A stretch of 64,000 bases of DNA from Breviolum minutum Mf 1.05b.01 (lineage: Eukaryota > Sar > Dinophyceae > Suessiales > Symbiodiniaceae), in contig DF241663.1 in the NCBI GenBank assembly GCA_000507305.1, positions 1 through 64,000 on the forward strand. The letters are read 5' to 3'. Below are positions 23,878-35,405 of the stretch, piece by piece. The position numbers and the translations under genes are program-made. Numbering within the stretch: position 1 is the stretch's first letter; each line of letters starts with the position of its first letter. Below the pieces are notes generated by a model, which worked only from the letters and a program-made list of their open reading frames with translations, searched no databases and had not been told where the DNA came from.

Positions 23878-24052
23878 GGCTGGAAGGGAATAGCAACAGT
23901 TTCTGCACTCTTCAAAGTCTCAAAATGGCTGCGAAAGGCAAACGGCAATGTTTACGGAATGTTGGAATTGGGCCGGGGCAATGTCATGCCAGTTGCAACA
24001 GAAAACAGAAGAGCACTTTTGGGGACTCCAGTGCCATCTCTGCATGTTGATG

Positions 24053-24436
24053 TCACTTCACAGAAACCACATCAGAATCAAAAATGGTCAAAATGCCCGC
24101 CTTGTAGAGCACCAAAGCTCTTTCCTCCCCCATTTTACGAAGTTCTCGGGCCATCTCCAGAGCTTTACTCAACGCAGCATTATGCCCTGCCGGAAAAGAA
24201 CAAACACAAAAGCGTAGGAAAGCAATGGCACAAATGTGCACAGTGCGCTAAACACTCAGGAATATCTATAGATATATAGATTGGTTGCTACACCAAAGCG
24301 CTCCCTTGGGAAAGGTTTAGGTCATGAATGGATTACAGTATGTAAATCTTCATCGTTGATTTCACTGATCGTACTCCACTTTGTGTGGCCTTGTGGAGGG
24401 CAACCTCCAGTGCCAGCAATGCCAAAGCAATGCTGC
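24053..24436 (-). CDS. Last two exons of an unidentified gene upstream of ACLY
   Basis: Exon 24436-24371 encodes SIALALLALEVALHKATQSG and exon 24186-24053 encodes HNAALSKALEMARELRKMG, then ERALVLYKAG, ending in TGA at 24055-24053. They join in frame across a GA-AG intron (donor C/GATCAG, acceptor CCGGCAG). Both are strongly helical and low in oddities, so I take them as real coding sequence. I do not recognise the family, and the upstream exons were not found; they may lie beyond the repeats at 25.6 kb. The stop is only 175 bases before the ACLY start codon on the same strand, which fits a tightly packed one-way array. Confidence 0.5.
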
Positions 24437-25600
24437 CTATACCTCATTCATGTTCAAAGGCTACAAATCAACGCAGTCTGGTGCCCCATAGATAAGTTTT
24501 CATTGCCAACGACCAAGGGTGACAACTAGAGCGCGGATAGCTCTGCAACAAGACTCCCGCACACAAACAGAAACATGTCTATGGCTCAAGATTAGAGAGT
24601 GGTCCAATAATTTTGCACCACTGCCACATATAAAAAATATAGAAGACTCTTCAATGCTGCAATGATCAATAGATATCAATAGTCCTATACACCAGGATAA
24701 AAAGGCATTTAATAAGCAACTTGGATGGAGAACCTGCTGATAAAATTGACAAAACTTGACAAAACTGACGAACAAACAAACAACCCTCTTCTCCAAAAAA
24801 AGGGATAAAAGGGGATTGGTTGGGCACAGGAATGATTGTATTGCTAACTTGCGCAAACACATTATGTAAGCCTGCACTCCCACTTCTTTCAGTGGAACAT
24901 GTGAGAATATTACACGCCATGGAACTGCATTACTAATGATATACATGAAAACAGTATGAATACCAAGTTATCATCCTGAGGGTTCTGCACTGCTCTGAGT
25001 TGCTCGTCCATCAGAACAGTGTAGGCCTTGCGTTGAGATCCATGATTCTGGCGCCGTTACCAAAGTCTGTATGCTATTCGTATGTTTGCTTGTTTGTAGC
25101 GAGCAAGACTCGTTCTTATCAGAGAACAGATCAATGCAAAGGCATTTTCACAAGCCTGCTTCAGCTTGGTAAAGCCTGTCATTGGCATGTTCAAGTTTAT
25201 TATGTCTCAGCCCTTGGACAAACTGTGCGACAACAGGCTTGCCCTTTGCGACCATGCCAGTGGTTCGAGCTTTGTCTGCATCCGTGGGTTCGCGGCCAAG
25301 CTTGTCTGGGTGTACAAAAGTGGCCTTGAGTGGACTAGAAGGACAAGGATAAACGAGGCACTGTGTGATTGTCGATATTCTTGGATATTCTTGCTATGCT
25401 ACTGCATGTGATTGCTGCTTGCATTCAAAAGGACATTGACATCAACTCCGAGGCTTGTGCCATCTTGTGGTAGGCCTTTCGCGTTTGTGACGCATCGAAC
25501 TTGTTCATGTCAACCTCCCGGCACCATCGCATTTCAATCCAGGCAGCGGTGATCGTTGAACACAAACGGTGACCAACAGTCACAGTATATAGTATATATC

Positions 25601-25618
25601 CGCCGACCCGAGTCGGCG
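25601..25618. repeat. Perfect 7-bp hairpin
   Basis: CGCCGAC CCGA GTCGGCG forms a GC-rich stem with a four-base loop, next to a TATATAG-rich stretch. It could be the tip of a small inverted-repeat element or a transcript hairpin. No run of T follows to suggest a terminator. Confidence 0.5.
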
Positions 25619-25675
25619 TGACTAGGAAATATCTTATGCAGGATCCAAACGGTGTCGATCAATCCGGACTAAAGC

Positions 25676-25812
25676 CCCCCATCCAAATCCCCCAATCCCC
25701 GATCCAAAATCCAAATCCCCCATCCAAATCCCCCAATCCACAATCCAAAATCCAAATCCCCCATCCAAATCCCCCACCCGTCCAAATCCCCCATCCAAAC
25801 CCCCCATCCAAA
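25676..25812. repeat. C-rich minisatellite, CCCATCCAAATCC units
   Basis: Units of 13-15 bases built on CCCATCCAAATCC alternate with CAATCCAAAATCC-like variants for about 135 bases. All reading frames through it are low-complexity Pro/Ser/Ile, or Gly/Trp/Phe on the other strand, so none is a gene. Confidence 0.9.
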
Positions 25813-26227
25813 TCCGCAAGCTCGATTCCGGCCACGTGCGGCCGAAAATTGGGCACCGATTTCCGGCGGGAGGTTTTGCTGGAAAACGAGCTCCGATTTC
25901 CGGCCCCGTGTCGTGGAAATCGGGGCTCAATTTCCGGAGAAACTACGGGCCAGGTCGTGCTGCTCAAACCGTTATCGGTCGACATTGCGCGGCGCCGACC
26001 ATGTGTAAAAAATTGCAAACATCGCGTGGCATCGACCGTATGTGCAAATGCAAGAGACGTCAACATCGCATGGCATCGTGGATTATCCACAATCCCTGAT
26101 CCAATGCAACATTTTGCATGCGGGCATCGAAGCAAAGCATTGAACATCATGCAGCAGTCTTCTTGCTTTCCTGTTGGAACTATTTGCTTGGGTTCTTGAT
26201 CATGCTGAAAAATAATAAACCATCAAG

Positions 26228-26263
26228 TCTCGGCTTCTTTTCTCCTGTCGGGGGCTCTGTCAC
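26228..26263 (+). repeat. 36-bp direct repeat, left copy
   Basis: Core TTCTTTTCTCCTGTCGG. It matches 28680-28715 at 31 of 36 positions in the same orientation, 2.45 kb apart. The two copies bracket the OB-fold-like gene. Confidence 0.6.
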
Positions 26264-26466
26264 GTGGCGCAGGGTCCTGCCGTCCTGCCCTCGCTGCAAC
26301 TGCAATCCACGCAGCGTGGGAATAGCAGCCATTTCGGAACGTTCGGTTCCATGCTAGATCCTGGGTCTTGTTCAGTACCTTTGACACTGACTATACTATA
26401 CAGTACCCTATGCTAACCTCCCTCACCCAGCATGCGTCCGAAGCTTGCATAAGCTTACCCTTGGCC

Positions 26467-28195
26467 TCAGAACACTGCTTGTATCTTGGATGGCAAGGCA
26501 GCATCACTGGTCGCGACGGCAATCCTGCTCTCGTGTGTTACGGTGAGATTACCGTACTTCCGAGACACTTGCACCATGACGGCTGTGAGCGCAGTCCCTT
26601 CTTCGAACTGGCTCTGGGCCATGGCCCCTTGGAAGCACAGTGGAATCATCAGCCCCGAGTCATCTACTAATTTCACTTCCAGCTCACCTTCCCCAGTTGG
26701 CTCGCTTTCCAAGACCAAGCCCTTAATGCAGCACCAGGACCGATGTGGCAACAGGTCAATGTCGCTGAATGGTGTATACACTATGTCCACATCCTTCAAC
26801 GCCTGCGATGCCTGTGTCTCAGGCACCACTTCCACAGCCTGCGAGCAGCCTAGCTCCAAAAGCACTGTGGCTGCATCTGACTGCATTGCCTTCTTTGTCA
26901 TTCCCACGCCAGAGATTCGAACCACGGCACCTGTTTTGCTTTGCAGGGCTGCCCGCAGCTTCCCTGCTACGACATTCCAACCAACAATGGCAGCCTGGTG
27001 GTCCTACAAGTCAAGGTGCAGTGCATTGATTGGAATGGTGCATGCCTGTCTGTCATCGCGCTAGCGGCATATCAGCAACTAGTTGGAATACCTCTACACA
27101 CTTTTCTGTTCACTCCTCGTCTGCAACCAATCCCACATAGATGCAGCCTTGCTGCCCATTAGGCATCTTCGCGCCGCGCCCTGACTCTGGCGCGCGCAAG
27201 ACTTTCACGACAATGCTATTGTTGGATTTCTCTTCACTTCACGTAGGGACAAAGCGGAGCCCGCTTCAGCTTTAGCTCTTTTTGCAGGCGAGTCCTGCAC
27301 GGGTGCTGGAGCTGGGTGCTCCTTAGGCAGCAGGCATCATGATTCCAGCTTCTCTAGCAATCACAAAACAATCCTACCCTCAACATTACAATAACCATTT
27401 TCTTCGCCGTCATCCCGTCCTGCTTATCAGCGCCTCCATTGCTCCCCTCAGACGTCTGGGATGACATTGTTGCCTCTGCTGCAGGCGACACCTTCGATGC
27501 ATGCCCGGCTCGATGGAGGACGTCGCGAAGCAATGGCCAATAATGTTCTTGCCGAATTTTGCGCCCCATCTCTGCTGACCTAAGGTATTCTGGCACAGAT
27601 GTCTCCACTGCTGCACATTTCTCGCCCAAAGCTTGTTCTAACTCTTTTTCCAAACTGGCATCCATATAGCCGAGCAAGTGCTCATCTTCCTTGCTCGGAG
27701 GAACCTCCGGCTCAAAATGAAATGCAGGTGGTTGGGATACGCATTCCTTCACCCGAGCCAGGCATTCTTTCTCAAACCATTCCTGCTTCACCTCGGCCAT
27801 GACAAGATGATCTTTGGCCACCTGGGGCAAGTCCTCCCAGCAAGAGACCCACGCTCTCTCGACCAGAGCCTTGCATTCACTGCTGCGAGCCACGTCCATC
27901 TGCATGAGGTCTTCAGTTCTACCATACGGCACCCATGACCAAGCTCCCCAAATTGCGGTTGCCTTCTCCCGTGCCAATGGCGTCTCGGTTTCTACAACCT
28001 TTGCCCTCACCGCTTCAGTCTGGCAAAAAGCAGGGATGTTCTTCATGGCCTCCTGGACGCCTTGCGCTAACGCTGCCGCAAACACCGATTCTTGGGTTGC
28101 CATCTCTACCAACCGAGGCCTAGTTTTGCCAGGAGCCAGGCTCAGCTGACGCTCGCCCGGCTTTGGTTTGGCTTGCTCTGATCCGTCAAACCGTG
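26467..28195 (-). CDS. OB-fold-like nucleic-acid-binding protein, candidate
   Basis: Exon-like blocks on the minus strand, 5' to 3': about 28195-27396 (open frame beginning FDGSEQAKPKPGERQ, first ATG in frame at 28103), about 27330-27245 (KEHPAPAPVQDSPAKRAKAE, with a nuclear-signal-like PAKRAKAE), about 27215-27115 (VKVLRAPESGRGAK), and 26993-26467 ending in a stop. The first block is helical and rich in Trp, Glu and Lys. The last block has alternating strands with a WCCIKGLVLE start, KLVDDSGLMIPLCFQGAMA and VSRKYGNLTVTHESRI, like the OB-fold of replication protein A. RPA-type OB-folds bind single-stranded DNA. Here this is inference from pattern and not from catalytic residues. Introns are few compared with neighbours, and 36-bp direct repeats flank the gene, so a mobile or retroposed origin is possible. 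Confidence 0.45.
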
Positions 28196-28679
28196 CTGCG
28201 AATCACAAGACCATAGATGCCACCTCTTACTCTACAACTCCGCCAAACTGCAGCTGCACTCATTCCTAGTCTTCAGGCAACGCTCATCCTGCCTTGAATT
28301 TTCACGACAACATCAACAGAATGAAACTATCAAAGAACTCTTTGAAGAATGACAAGAGAAATACGATCTGATTCTCGGACTTCCCCTCTCCTATATTTGC
28401 GTCCTCGATGCAAACAAAACCACCAATGCCCGCAACAAGAACATTGAAACAACACAAGAAAAGCTTTCAGCTTCCAAACTGCTTTGTCTAAGTCACTTCA
28501 TTCTACCCACACTACCCATACTTTCTCTCTGCGCATTGCTTACCTCAGCACCTTTGCTGCTGGCTCCTTATTCTCCCTGCTTCTTCACGAAGAGGCACAG
28601 CTGTAATTCTAAACCTCTTTATCTGCGTCATATACTGTTTTTATTTGCGGTGGGCCAGGCCCAGCCCGCGCCAAAAACT

Positions 28680-28715
28680 TCTCGAGTTCTTTTCTCCTGT
28701 CGGAGGCCCTTTCAC
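28680..28715 (+). repeat. 36-bp direct repeat, right copy
   Basis: Partner of 26228-26263. The mismatches lie at five scattered positions, so the copies have diverged since duplication. Confidence 0.6.
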
Positions 28716-31700
28716 AATTACGCCCCTGCGTCCATGAGATTCCATGCGCGTGCGATACTTCTCCGGGTCGGCGGCTGACGGGCGCTAGCCTGTTTAAATA
28801 TATTTATATAAGCGTCATCCCTGACCGTCAAGGCGGAGTCCCGACCTCAAACATCTTAAAGAGGTCCGTGCCGTTTTCCAGGCACTGCACCTGGCAAGTA
28901 CAGTCAGCACAGACTCAGTGCGAGCCGGTTGACACTGCTTAGCAATTTGGACAAATGAATGCTACAGTAGATGTTATGAACCCATGATCGCTGTCATCAG
29001 TTGTGATCCCATGGACGTCGTGCATGTGTATGAGCGCAATCGCATCAGAGTTGTGCAGCGCACCTGCTTTGGAACAGGACGGCTGTCCTCGCCCTGGTTC
29101 GGGATGACCTTGAGAAGTAGACCCATAGACCCATAGAATGCAAACCGCAAAGGACTCAAAGAAGCAGCTGACACAGTCGCTTGCCGTTCAAGTACATAAA
29201 GTTCCGTTTTTCTTGGGGGCGCTGATCTGTGTTCTGAAATGCTGCATTGCTGCTATTGGCATCAGCGGGTCAAGAGCTTCTTTGCCAACTTTCCCGACCT
29301 CGGGAGAAGGTTTGGTTTGAAGGATTGTTGTGATTGATTCATGTAGCTGAGACAATTGCACAGCAACGCATACATTAAAAACCCACAAAATACTTCAACC
29401 GCAATTGGACACCAAAATGGATTTACAAGTTTTCGCATGCGTTCCATCACAGCGATCACAGTGCCTGAAGTCCAATCCTTTTAGAATCAAACACAAATTG
29501 GAAATGTTTCAATTGAAAAACGAATAAAAATTTCAACGAGATCTTGGCCTCGGAAACTTGTTCTCCATCAGGTGGCTGTTCTGGCCTCAATCTGCTCAGT
29601 TACTTCTACAAAGTCTGTCAAAGAGTATTGGAATGTTTAACATGACAGCACATCACATGCACATCACTATATCATTCACTACTACAGGTGTCATTATGAT
29701 ATTGATATGAATTAATTGATTCTCATGGCATTTAATGGCATTCAAGACCTGAGTTCATCACGTGGGGCCTGTCTCAGCTTGGGGAGCTGCCTGCTTTTCA
29801 GCCGAGCAAACACTCCAAACATCAACATCATGCAAACGTCCTGGAAACAGCATTCTATTCCAGTCAAACTTTCTTACGTTTCTGGTCAATATCCTTGGAG
29901 AAACCATCATTCACCATTGATTATATGAATTTCCCATGGTGCTGACCAAAGGAGTTGAATTGAAGCAAAGCTACTGCTTCGCAATGGAAAATGGTATCAG
30001 GTCCTACTAAGGGAACCATAGCTCTGCTCTGTCTATCAAACTGCCTCAGAAGCCGCCGGAGCAGCTGGAGCAGAGCCTCAAGCCAGTTCGAAGAACTTGC
30101 AAAATTGCAGGGTTCTTTCCAGTTGTGGTAAGGTGGTAGGGAGATGACGGCAGCATATAACGTACGAAAGGCAATAAATGCCTGGTATGAAAGGGGGTCT
30201 ATTGGGTGAATACATGTGAATACTACCTCTATAACCCTATTGCATCCTATTGCCAGAACCAGAATTTTCCCCAAATGAGTGGCCAAATGTGGCCGACAGC
30301 TGCAACTGCTCATGAGGCTCATGAGATAAGACTCTAATTCTGAACATGTTTTAAGCTTCCAGCCAGGTGCTTGAGCCTCCAAGCAGGACGCAAGGATCGA
30401 AGCACTATTCGCTTCCATTGAAATGTTCGTGTACCTTCATTTGTCACTGAGGCTTCCACACTTGGGGCTCCAGAAGAGCCTCAAAAATGCAAAGGAGTTT
30501 TGAGAAATGTAAATCTACAATTACTCACCGTATATATTATATAAAAGTATATATGCGCCGATCTATGTCGATATAATTTATGTTGACTCTTTCCCTGGTA
30601 GCGTTTTAGTCAAAGCAACAAATGGCCAAAACATGCCAAAACATATTGCCCTTGAGGATCCAACTCAGTGAACTCATAGGAACCATTCCTGGCAACGTCA
30701 CGACTTCGAACTGAGTTCGAGTCAATTCTCTGTTTCTGTTGTCATGCCAGCCTGCGCCATCTCCACCGGCCTTGGGCACGTTTGCACTACTTCTGTGCTT
30801 CATAGCGCTTCAGTTGTGAACAGAAACTCGTGAACATATGTGCCGGGGGCAATGGCCCTGATAACTTTTGCATGCTTCAAATGGAGGGCATCGGTTTTGG
30901 GGGACTCGTTTTAGGATGCTTAGTTGTCTTGATGGGGGTCTCGTATGGTTTTGTTGGTCGATCAAGTCTGGGCTACAAACATCCGGCCCAGGAGGCCGTG
31001 AGCCGCCAAGCGCCTCAATTCTCTGACACGCACGGAATCTCTTATTTGATCACGTCCAAAGTTTGGTATTTGTAGAATTTATAGAAAGAATTTGACGTGT
31101 GGTCAAAGTGATTCATAGCTCACACATGGTCAAACAAATATCCTTATCATTTTGAGGCTGTGACGCTCAACGGAATCATGGCGGCTTTGACCTGGTCCAT
31201 CTGCAAATACAACAGGAACACATCACCACAACGACGACGGCCCTCCTGACTTTGACTCCAAAGTCCAAAGCTAGGCCAAGCCTCCAATGCTTATATCTAT
31301 CACTGTAATAATTTATATATTATATGCTTATGTGATTCGCTCTACCTGAACTTCATCGAGCTCGTGATTTGCGGAGTACAGACTTGAGGTTTTCATCAGC
31401 TTAATCTGCCTCGAGCCGCTGAAGTAAGCGCTTCCCACTAGCCCCCGCTACAGCCACACAGCAAAAGGCGACAGCAACTCCGACTGAAGCGACGTCGTGC
31501 ATGCATGATACTTAGTCCTGCTTTGTCTAAATCTTGTGTACTCTCACAATCTCTTACAATCACAAAAGCATTGGTGCTTTCTGCATTCCAGTTCGCTTGG
31601 GCCAGACTGAAATCCTCCACACCCCTTCAGGCACACCAGCTTCTCAGCTTTTCAAAGCTTCCTTCACAGGTTTAGCCAAGCGCAACTTGACACACTATTC

Positions 31701-32556
31701 AGCGCCGGTTGCTTGCTGCCCTCTGTACCCAACCTCAGAAGCAGATCTATGGATGTCCTATGGATCTGCGGATCTGCAGACCTTTCCACCCCCCTCGTTT
31801 TTTGTTTAAAACCAGGGCACTTCCCCGTAGAGGATGCCTCGGCTGCGCAAGAGCGGGTCCAATGCAACCAATCCAATGCAACTGCTAGTGCAACAGGCAA
31901 TTGCAGGCCCTTGGCCATTGAGCTGCATGCCATGGTCAATCAAAGCAGCCCGTATGGAGCATTTCCTTGCACGTTTCAGAAAGTGAAGCCAATTCTGCCA
32001 ATGCTCTTTTGCTTTACGTTCGGAGTGGGGGGGACACTGCGATGCGTTGATCTGAAGCATTGCATGATAAACCAATGAAAAGCCTGTCATCAGGGTTCCT
32101 TGGCATACTGGGGTCTAGGTATAGAGAACCTCTCATGCTGCAAATCTGTGGTCCAGGCACTGGCATCACACTAGCCTCTAGGAAGGACTGGTAAATCTCC
32201 TGTGCAAGTGCCAGCAATTGGGTGGCTTGACACTGAAAGGCCAACGAGTCTGAATGGACAACACCAAACAAACTGAGCAAGAAAAAAACAAGATTTTCTC
32301 ATTCTCCTCACCACACCTCTCTGTTTGGTATGGCTGCGGGACTCTGAACAAACTGTGCAATGAAAAAGATAGATAGCTACAGTCATCTTTGATGAGTGGC
32401 TGCTGTGCAGCAGTTGCACTGAGCTGAAAAATGGCTTCCACCAAGCGCTCTGACAACTGCACCCCAGCCCGTCTCTGCACACCAAGATCATCAAGGCTTC
32501 ATGGCTTTTGCCACAGATCCAGGACTGACTGCGTTTCCCCTAGCTATCCAACAGGT
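28716..32556. other. Intergenic or intronic stretch without a firm gene
   Basis: I see only isolated possible minus-strand exons. One is at about 31210-31155, with acceptor TATTTGCAG then MDQVKAAMIPLSVTASK and a stop. Another is at about 29075-28980, with NSDAIALIHMHDVHGI. Neither links to a known gene. TATATA-rich patches lie at 28795, 30530 and 31310. Confidence 0.3.
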
Positions 32557-33306
32557 TCAGCCATAGAGGTTGCGGGCATTGGAGTGGACCTCATCCTGCA
32601 TGCGACGGACACCTTCGGCGGCTTTTTCAAGGTAGGCTGCACCGTCCAGAATCTTTGCATCACTCGAGCGATCCCAAGCAGCGAGCATCTTGGCATCACT
32701 GACAACTCGTCGCAAATCGGCGCAGCAAAAGCTGTCACTGGCTTGTGCTGCAGCCTTCACATCTGGCAATTCACCATTCTTTCCCAAGAGTTCAAGGGCT
32801 CCTCCATCTTCTTTGATGTATTTTTTGAGGATTTCCCGCTTCTGCCTGGGCTCAGGCAACTTCGTCTTCAGCCACAGCTCAATGCGGCCACTTCGAAGTA
32901 GCATGTCTGCCATCCAATGGACGTTCTGCCCGGTCAAGATCACTACGACATCGCCATTTTCCCTTTGCCGCTTCCCACGAGAAGTCAAGCCATCCATTCG
33001 GCCCAAGAGGAAGCGGAAGACATCCGAGCCACGGTGTCCATCAAGGGGGCGCCAGCCACCAATGACAATGTCTGCGTCATCAATGAAGACCACTGCAGGA
33101 GCTGCTGCTTGTGCTGCAGCAAAGACTTTGATAATGTCTGCCTGGAGGAATCTTCAAGGATTCAATCATCACAAATTTCTTACTTTCTGAGAAGTTTCGT
33201 AACATTGCACAGTTTTCTTGCCTTTGCGTCCACCGCTTCGATATGGTAGAATCTTACCTTGTCGAGTCTATACTGTTCATACATACTGAAGCCTTGATAG
33301 GTACCC

Positions 33307-33381
<75 letters not shown>

Positions 33382-34924
33382 AGACAGACAGATGGATAGA
33401 TAGATAGTTTGATTGAGAGATAGATTAGATAGATAGACAGACAGACAAATCTTAGATAGATAAATGGGCATCTACATATACACATGCATGTAAATGTACA
33501 TACATGCAAGTACATACAGTATGCATTTTACATAACATACATACATTTCATGTACATTGCTATACATTACAGTCACGGGTCATTTGCAACTCATGTGCAC
33601 TACATGTACGCACATGTCCCGTACATTCCATGCCATGTACACTACATGCAAACACTACACAACTATAGTATCATTTAGTCTGTGTGTATGTTTGTGTACT
33701 GCACATGAGCAAAGTCGATCAGAATTCTAGGCCGTGCACGCACCTACTTTCAACATCCGAGCCTGCAGCATCATCTCGCGCACGAGGAAGAATTTCCCCT
33801 TCAGGCGGTTGGCCAGCCAGCGTCCCACAGTGGTCTTGCCAGTCCCAGGCTGCCCATGAAGCAGCACCCCTCTCTTGGGTGTGAGACCATATTTCTTTGC
33901 TTGATCAGGATTTTCCAATGGAAACAAGACATTGCGCTCCAACTCTTCTTTGATCCCTTCAAGACCAGGAAAATCAGCCAAATCCACGGGTTCCACTTCT
34001 TCTGGAGCAACTGCAGAGACTGAAACCAACTCATCTCGAATTGATGATACCAATGACTCTGTAGAGAGATCACCCTTGGAAAGTACTCTTGCTACACTTG
34101 CCTTGAGATCAGCTGGCGAAAGCTGGGAATGCAAGGCGTAAATTGCTTCAGCATCCACGTGTTTGGCTGACAATGATGTGAGAACAGCACCGTAGTCTTC
34201 CACATTCGACTCCCCCAAGGTGACTGTCAAGGGAGCCTGTCAGGTTGCGGCTGGAATGAAAGAGTGCAAGTCCCTGTACGGCTGATCCAGAATGCTTCCC
34301 TCACACTAAATTTAAAAAAAAGTGAGCCTTAAACATCATTGAACAACGTTTGCACCGTTTACACGTGTTCACATTCTCCGTCCCTTTCTACTAACATCTG
34401 ACCTTGATGAAAGCCAAATGGGCATCTTCTACTGACGAGAATGCGATGACACCACCCATTGAGCTTGCTGCATCGCTCAAGGCTTTGAGAAGCATTGCCG
34501 GTGTTGGTGCAACTTCCCAATTGAAGAGATCACCCGAGCCCTTGATATCTCCAATGAGAGTTCGTGATCGCCGCACGGATCGTGGAGCACATGCCAAGTC
34601 CAAGTCATCAATGACTGCAACACCATGCTTCTCCAAAGAAGCTACGGCTGCAGAGTACAGAGATTTTAAGGCTTGTCCTTCAGATTGTTCCTGCTGCTCC
34701 AGGGCAGTTGCAACACCCAAGACAGGAACTCCTAGTTCAGCAGCTGCAGCTTTCAAGACAAAGGTGACACCATATCCTCGACCCAAAGCAGGTGGAGATC
34801 GAAGTTCAACTAGTGGAGCTGCTTTGGTCTTGATGGCACCCATCAGCTCATCCCTGGCTTTCTGCTGACTTGGACTCATGGAAGGTCCAAGTCCACTCAC
34901 TCCATTCACGGCATAGCCCTTCAT
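32557..34924 (-). CDS. Tandem AAA-domain ATPase-like protein, complete, three exons
   Basis: ATG at 34924-34922. Exons 34924-34403, 34236-33748 and 33141-32557 join in frame to 531 residues plus a TGA stop; both introns are GT-AG. The first half (residues about 40-170) has an AAA-like layout with a Walker-B-like AVIDDLDLA, but the Walker A position reads PPALGRGYGVTF with no GKT, so it probably cannot hydrolyse ATP. The second half has a textbook Walker A (GQPGTGKTT), then VVFIDDAD as Walker B, an ILTGQN sensor-1 region, an arginine-containing segment (LLRSGRIELW) and a small helical lid with SFCCADLRRVVSDA. AAA proteins of this kind remodel or unfold proteins and membranes, usually as hexamers. 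The pairing of a degenerate and an active module recalls CDC48/NSF-like relatives, but the protein is shorter and I cannot name the subfamily. The TGA lies far upstream of the next minus-strand gene. Confidence 0.88.
33306..33440. repeat. GATA/GATT microsatellite in AAA-gene intron 2
   Basis: Tandem GATA units change to GATT units and back to GATA/GACA variants. They lie inside intron 2 (33747-33142) of the AAA gene and explain its length of 606 bases. CATA/TACA-rich sequence continues to about 33660. Confidence 0.95.
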
Positions 34925-35405
34925 GTCGCTGGCTCGTTTGATCTACGGCTTCGAATTTTGGGGAAACTTGAATTCAATGTGCTGCGCATGAAACATCCAA
35001 ACCATCAAAATCACTCAAAAAAGACCTTCTTTGTGCCACGCAAATACAGATAGAAGTTGACATGAAGGCACAATGGATTTCTTGCTCCAAAGCTACGACA
35101 AATCCTGAGTTTTTGTGATCTTTGTGATGCATGTCTGACATGCTGTGACATAAACATAATAAACATCGTCTATTACATCGCCCTCCGTCAATCCATCAAG
35201 CCTCCGCCTTGGATCTGGAGCCACCTTGGACAGCAGCTGTAAACTGCTCCAACCTTGGCTTGAGTCATCTTTAGTCTTTAGTGCAGGTTGTTTGTGCAAC
35301 ATAGTGTTTTGCTATGCGGTGTTTAAAAAGCATAAGGAAGGGACCAAGTTGTTCCAAAGTGAAAAAAAAACGTGCAAAGAAGTCGCAAGACTTACAAGAC
35401 GCTCT

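Noticed and set aside
22872..23908. Plus-strand open frames opposite ACLY exon 1
   Set aside because: They are antisense shadows of a strongly conserved lyase exon.
26912..26928. GGTTCGAATC on the minus strand, tRNA-like
   Set aside because: It lies inside the OB-fold-like coding exon and no tRNA arms surround it.
29921..30418. 165-codon minus-strand open frame
   Set aside because: Composition is irregular, with many Cys, Ser and Leu; there is no start context, no family features and no splice signals.
33300..33480. Regular short repeats considered as a CRISPR-like array
   Set aside because: These are uninterrupted tetranucleotide repeats with no spacers, in a eukaryotic intron.
32690..34868. 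Plus-strand open frames opposite the AAA gene
   Set aside because: The minus-strand frame has Walker A and B motifs and intact splice joins; the plus frames have no motifs.
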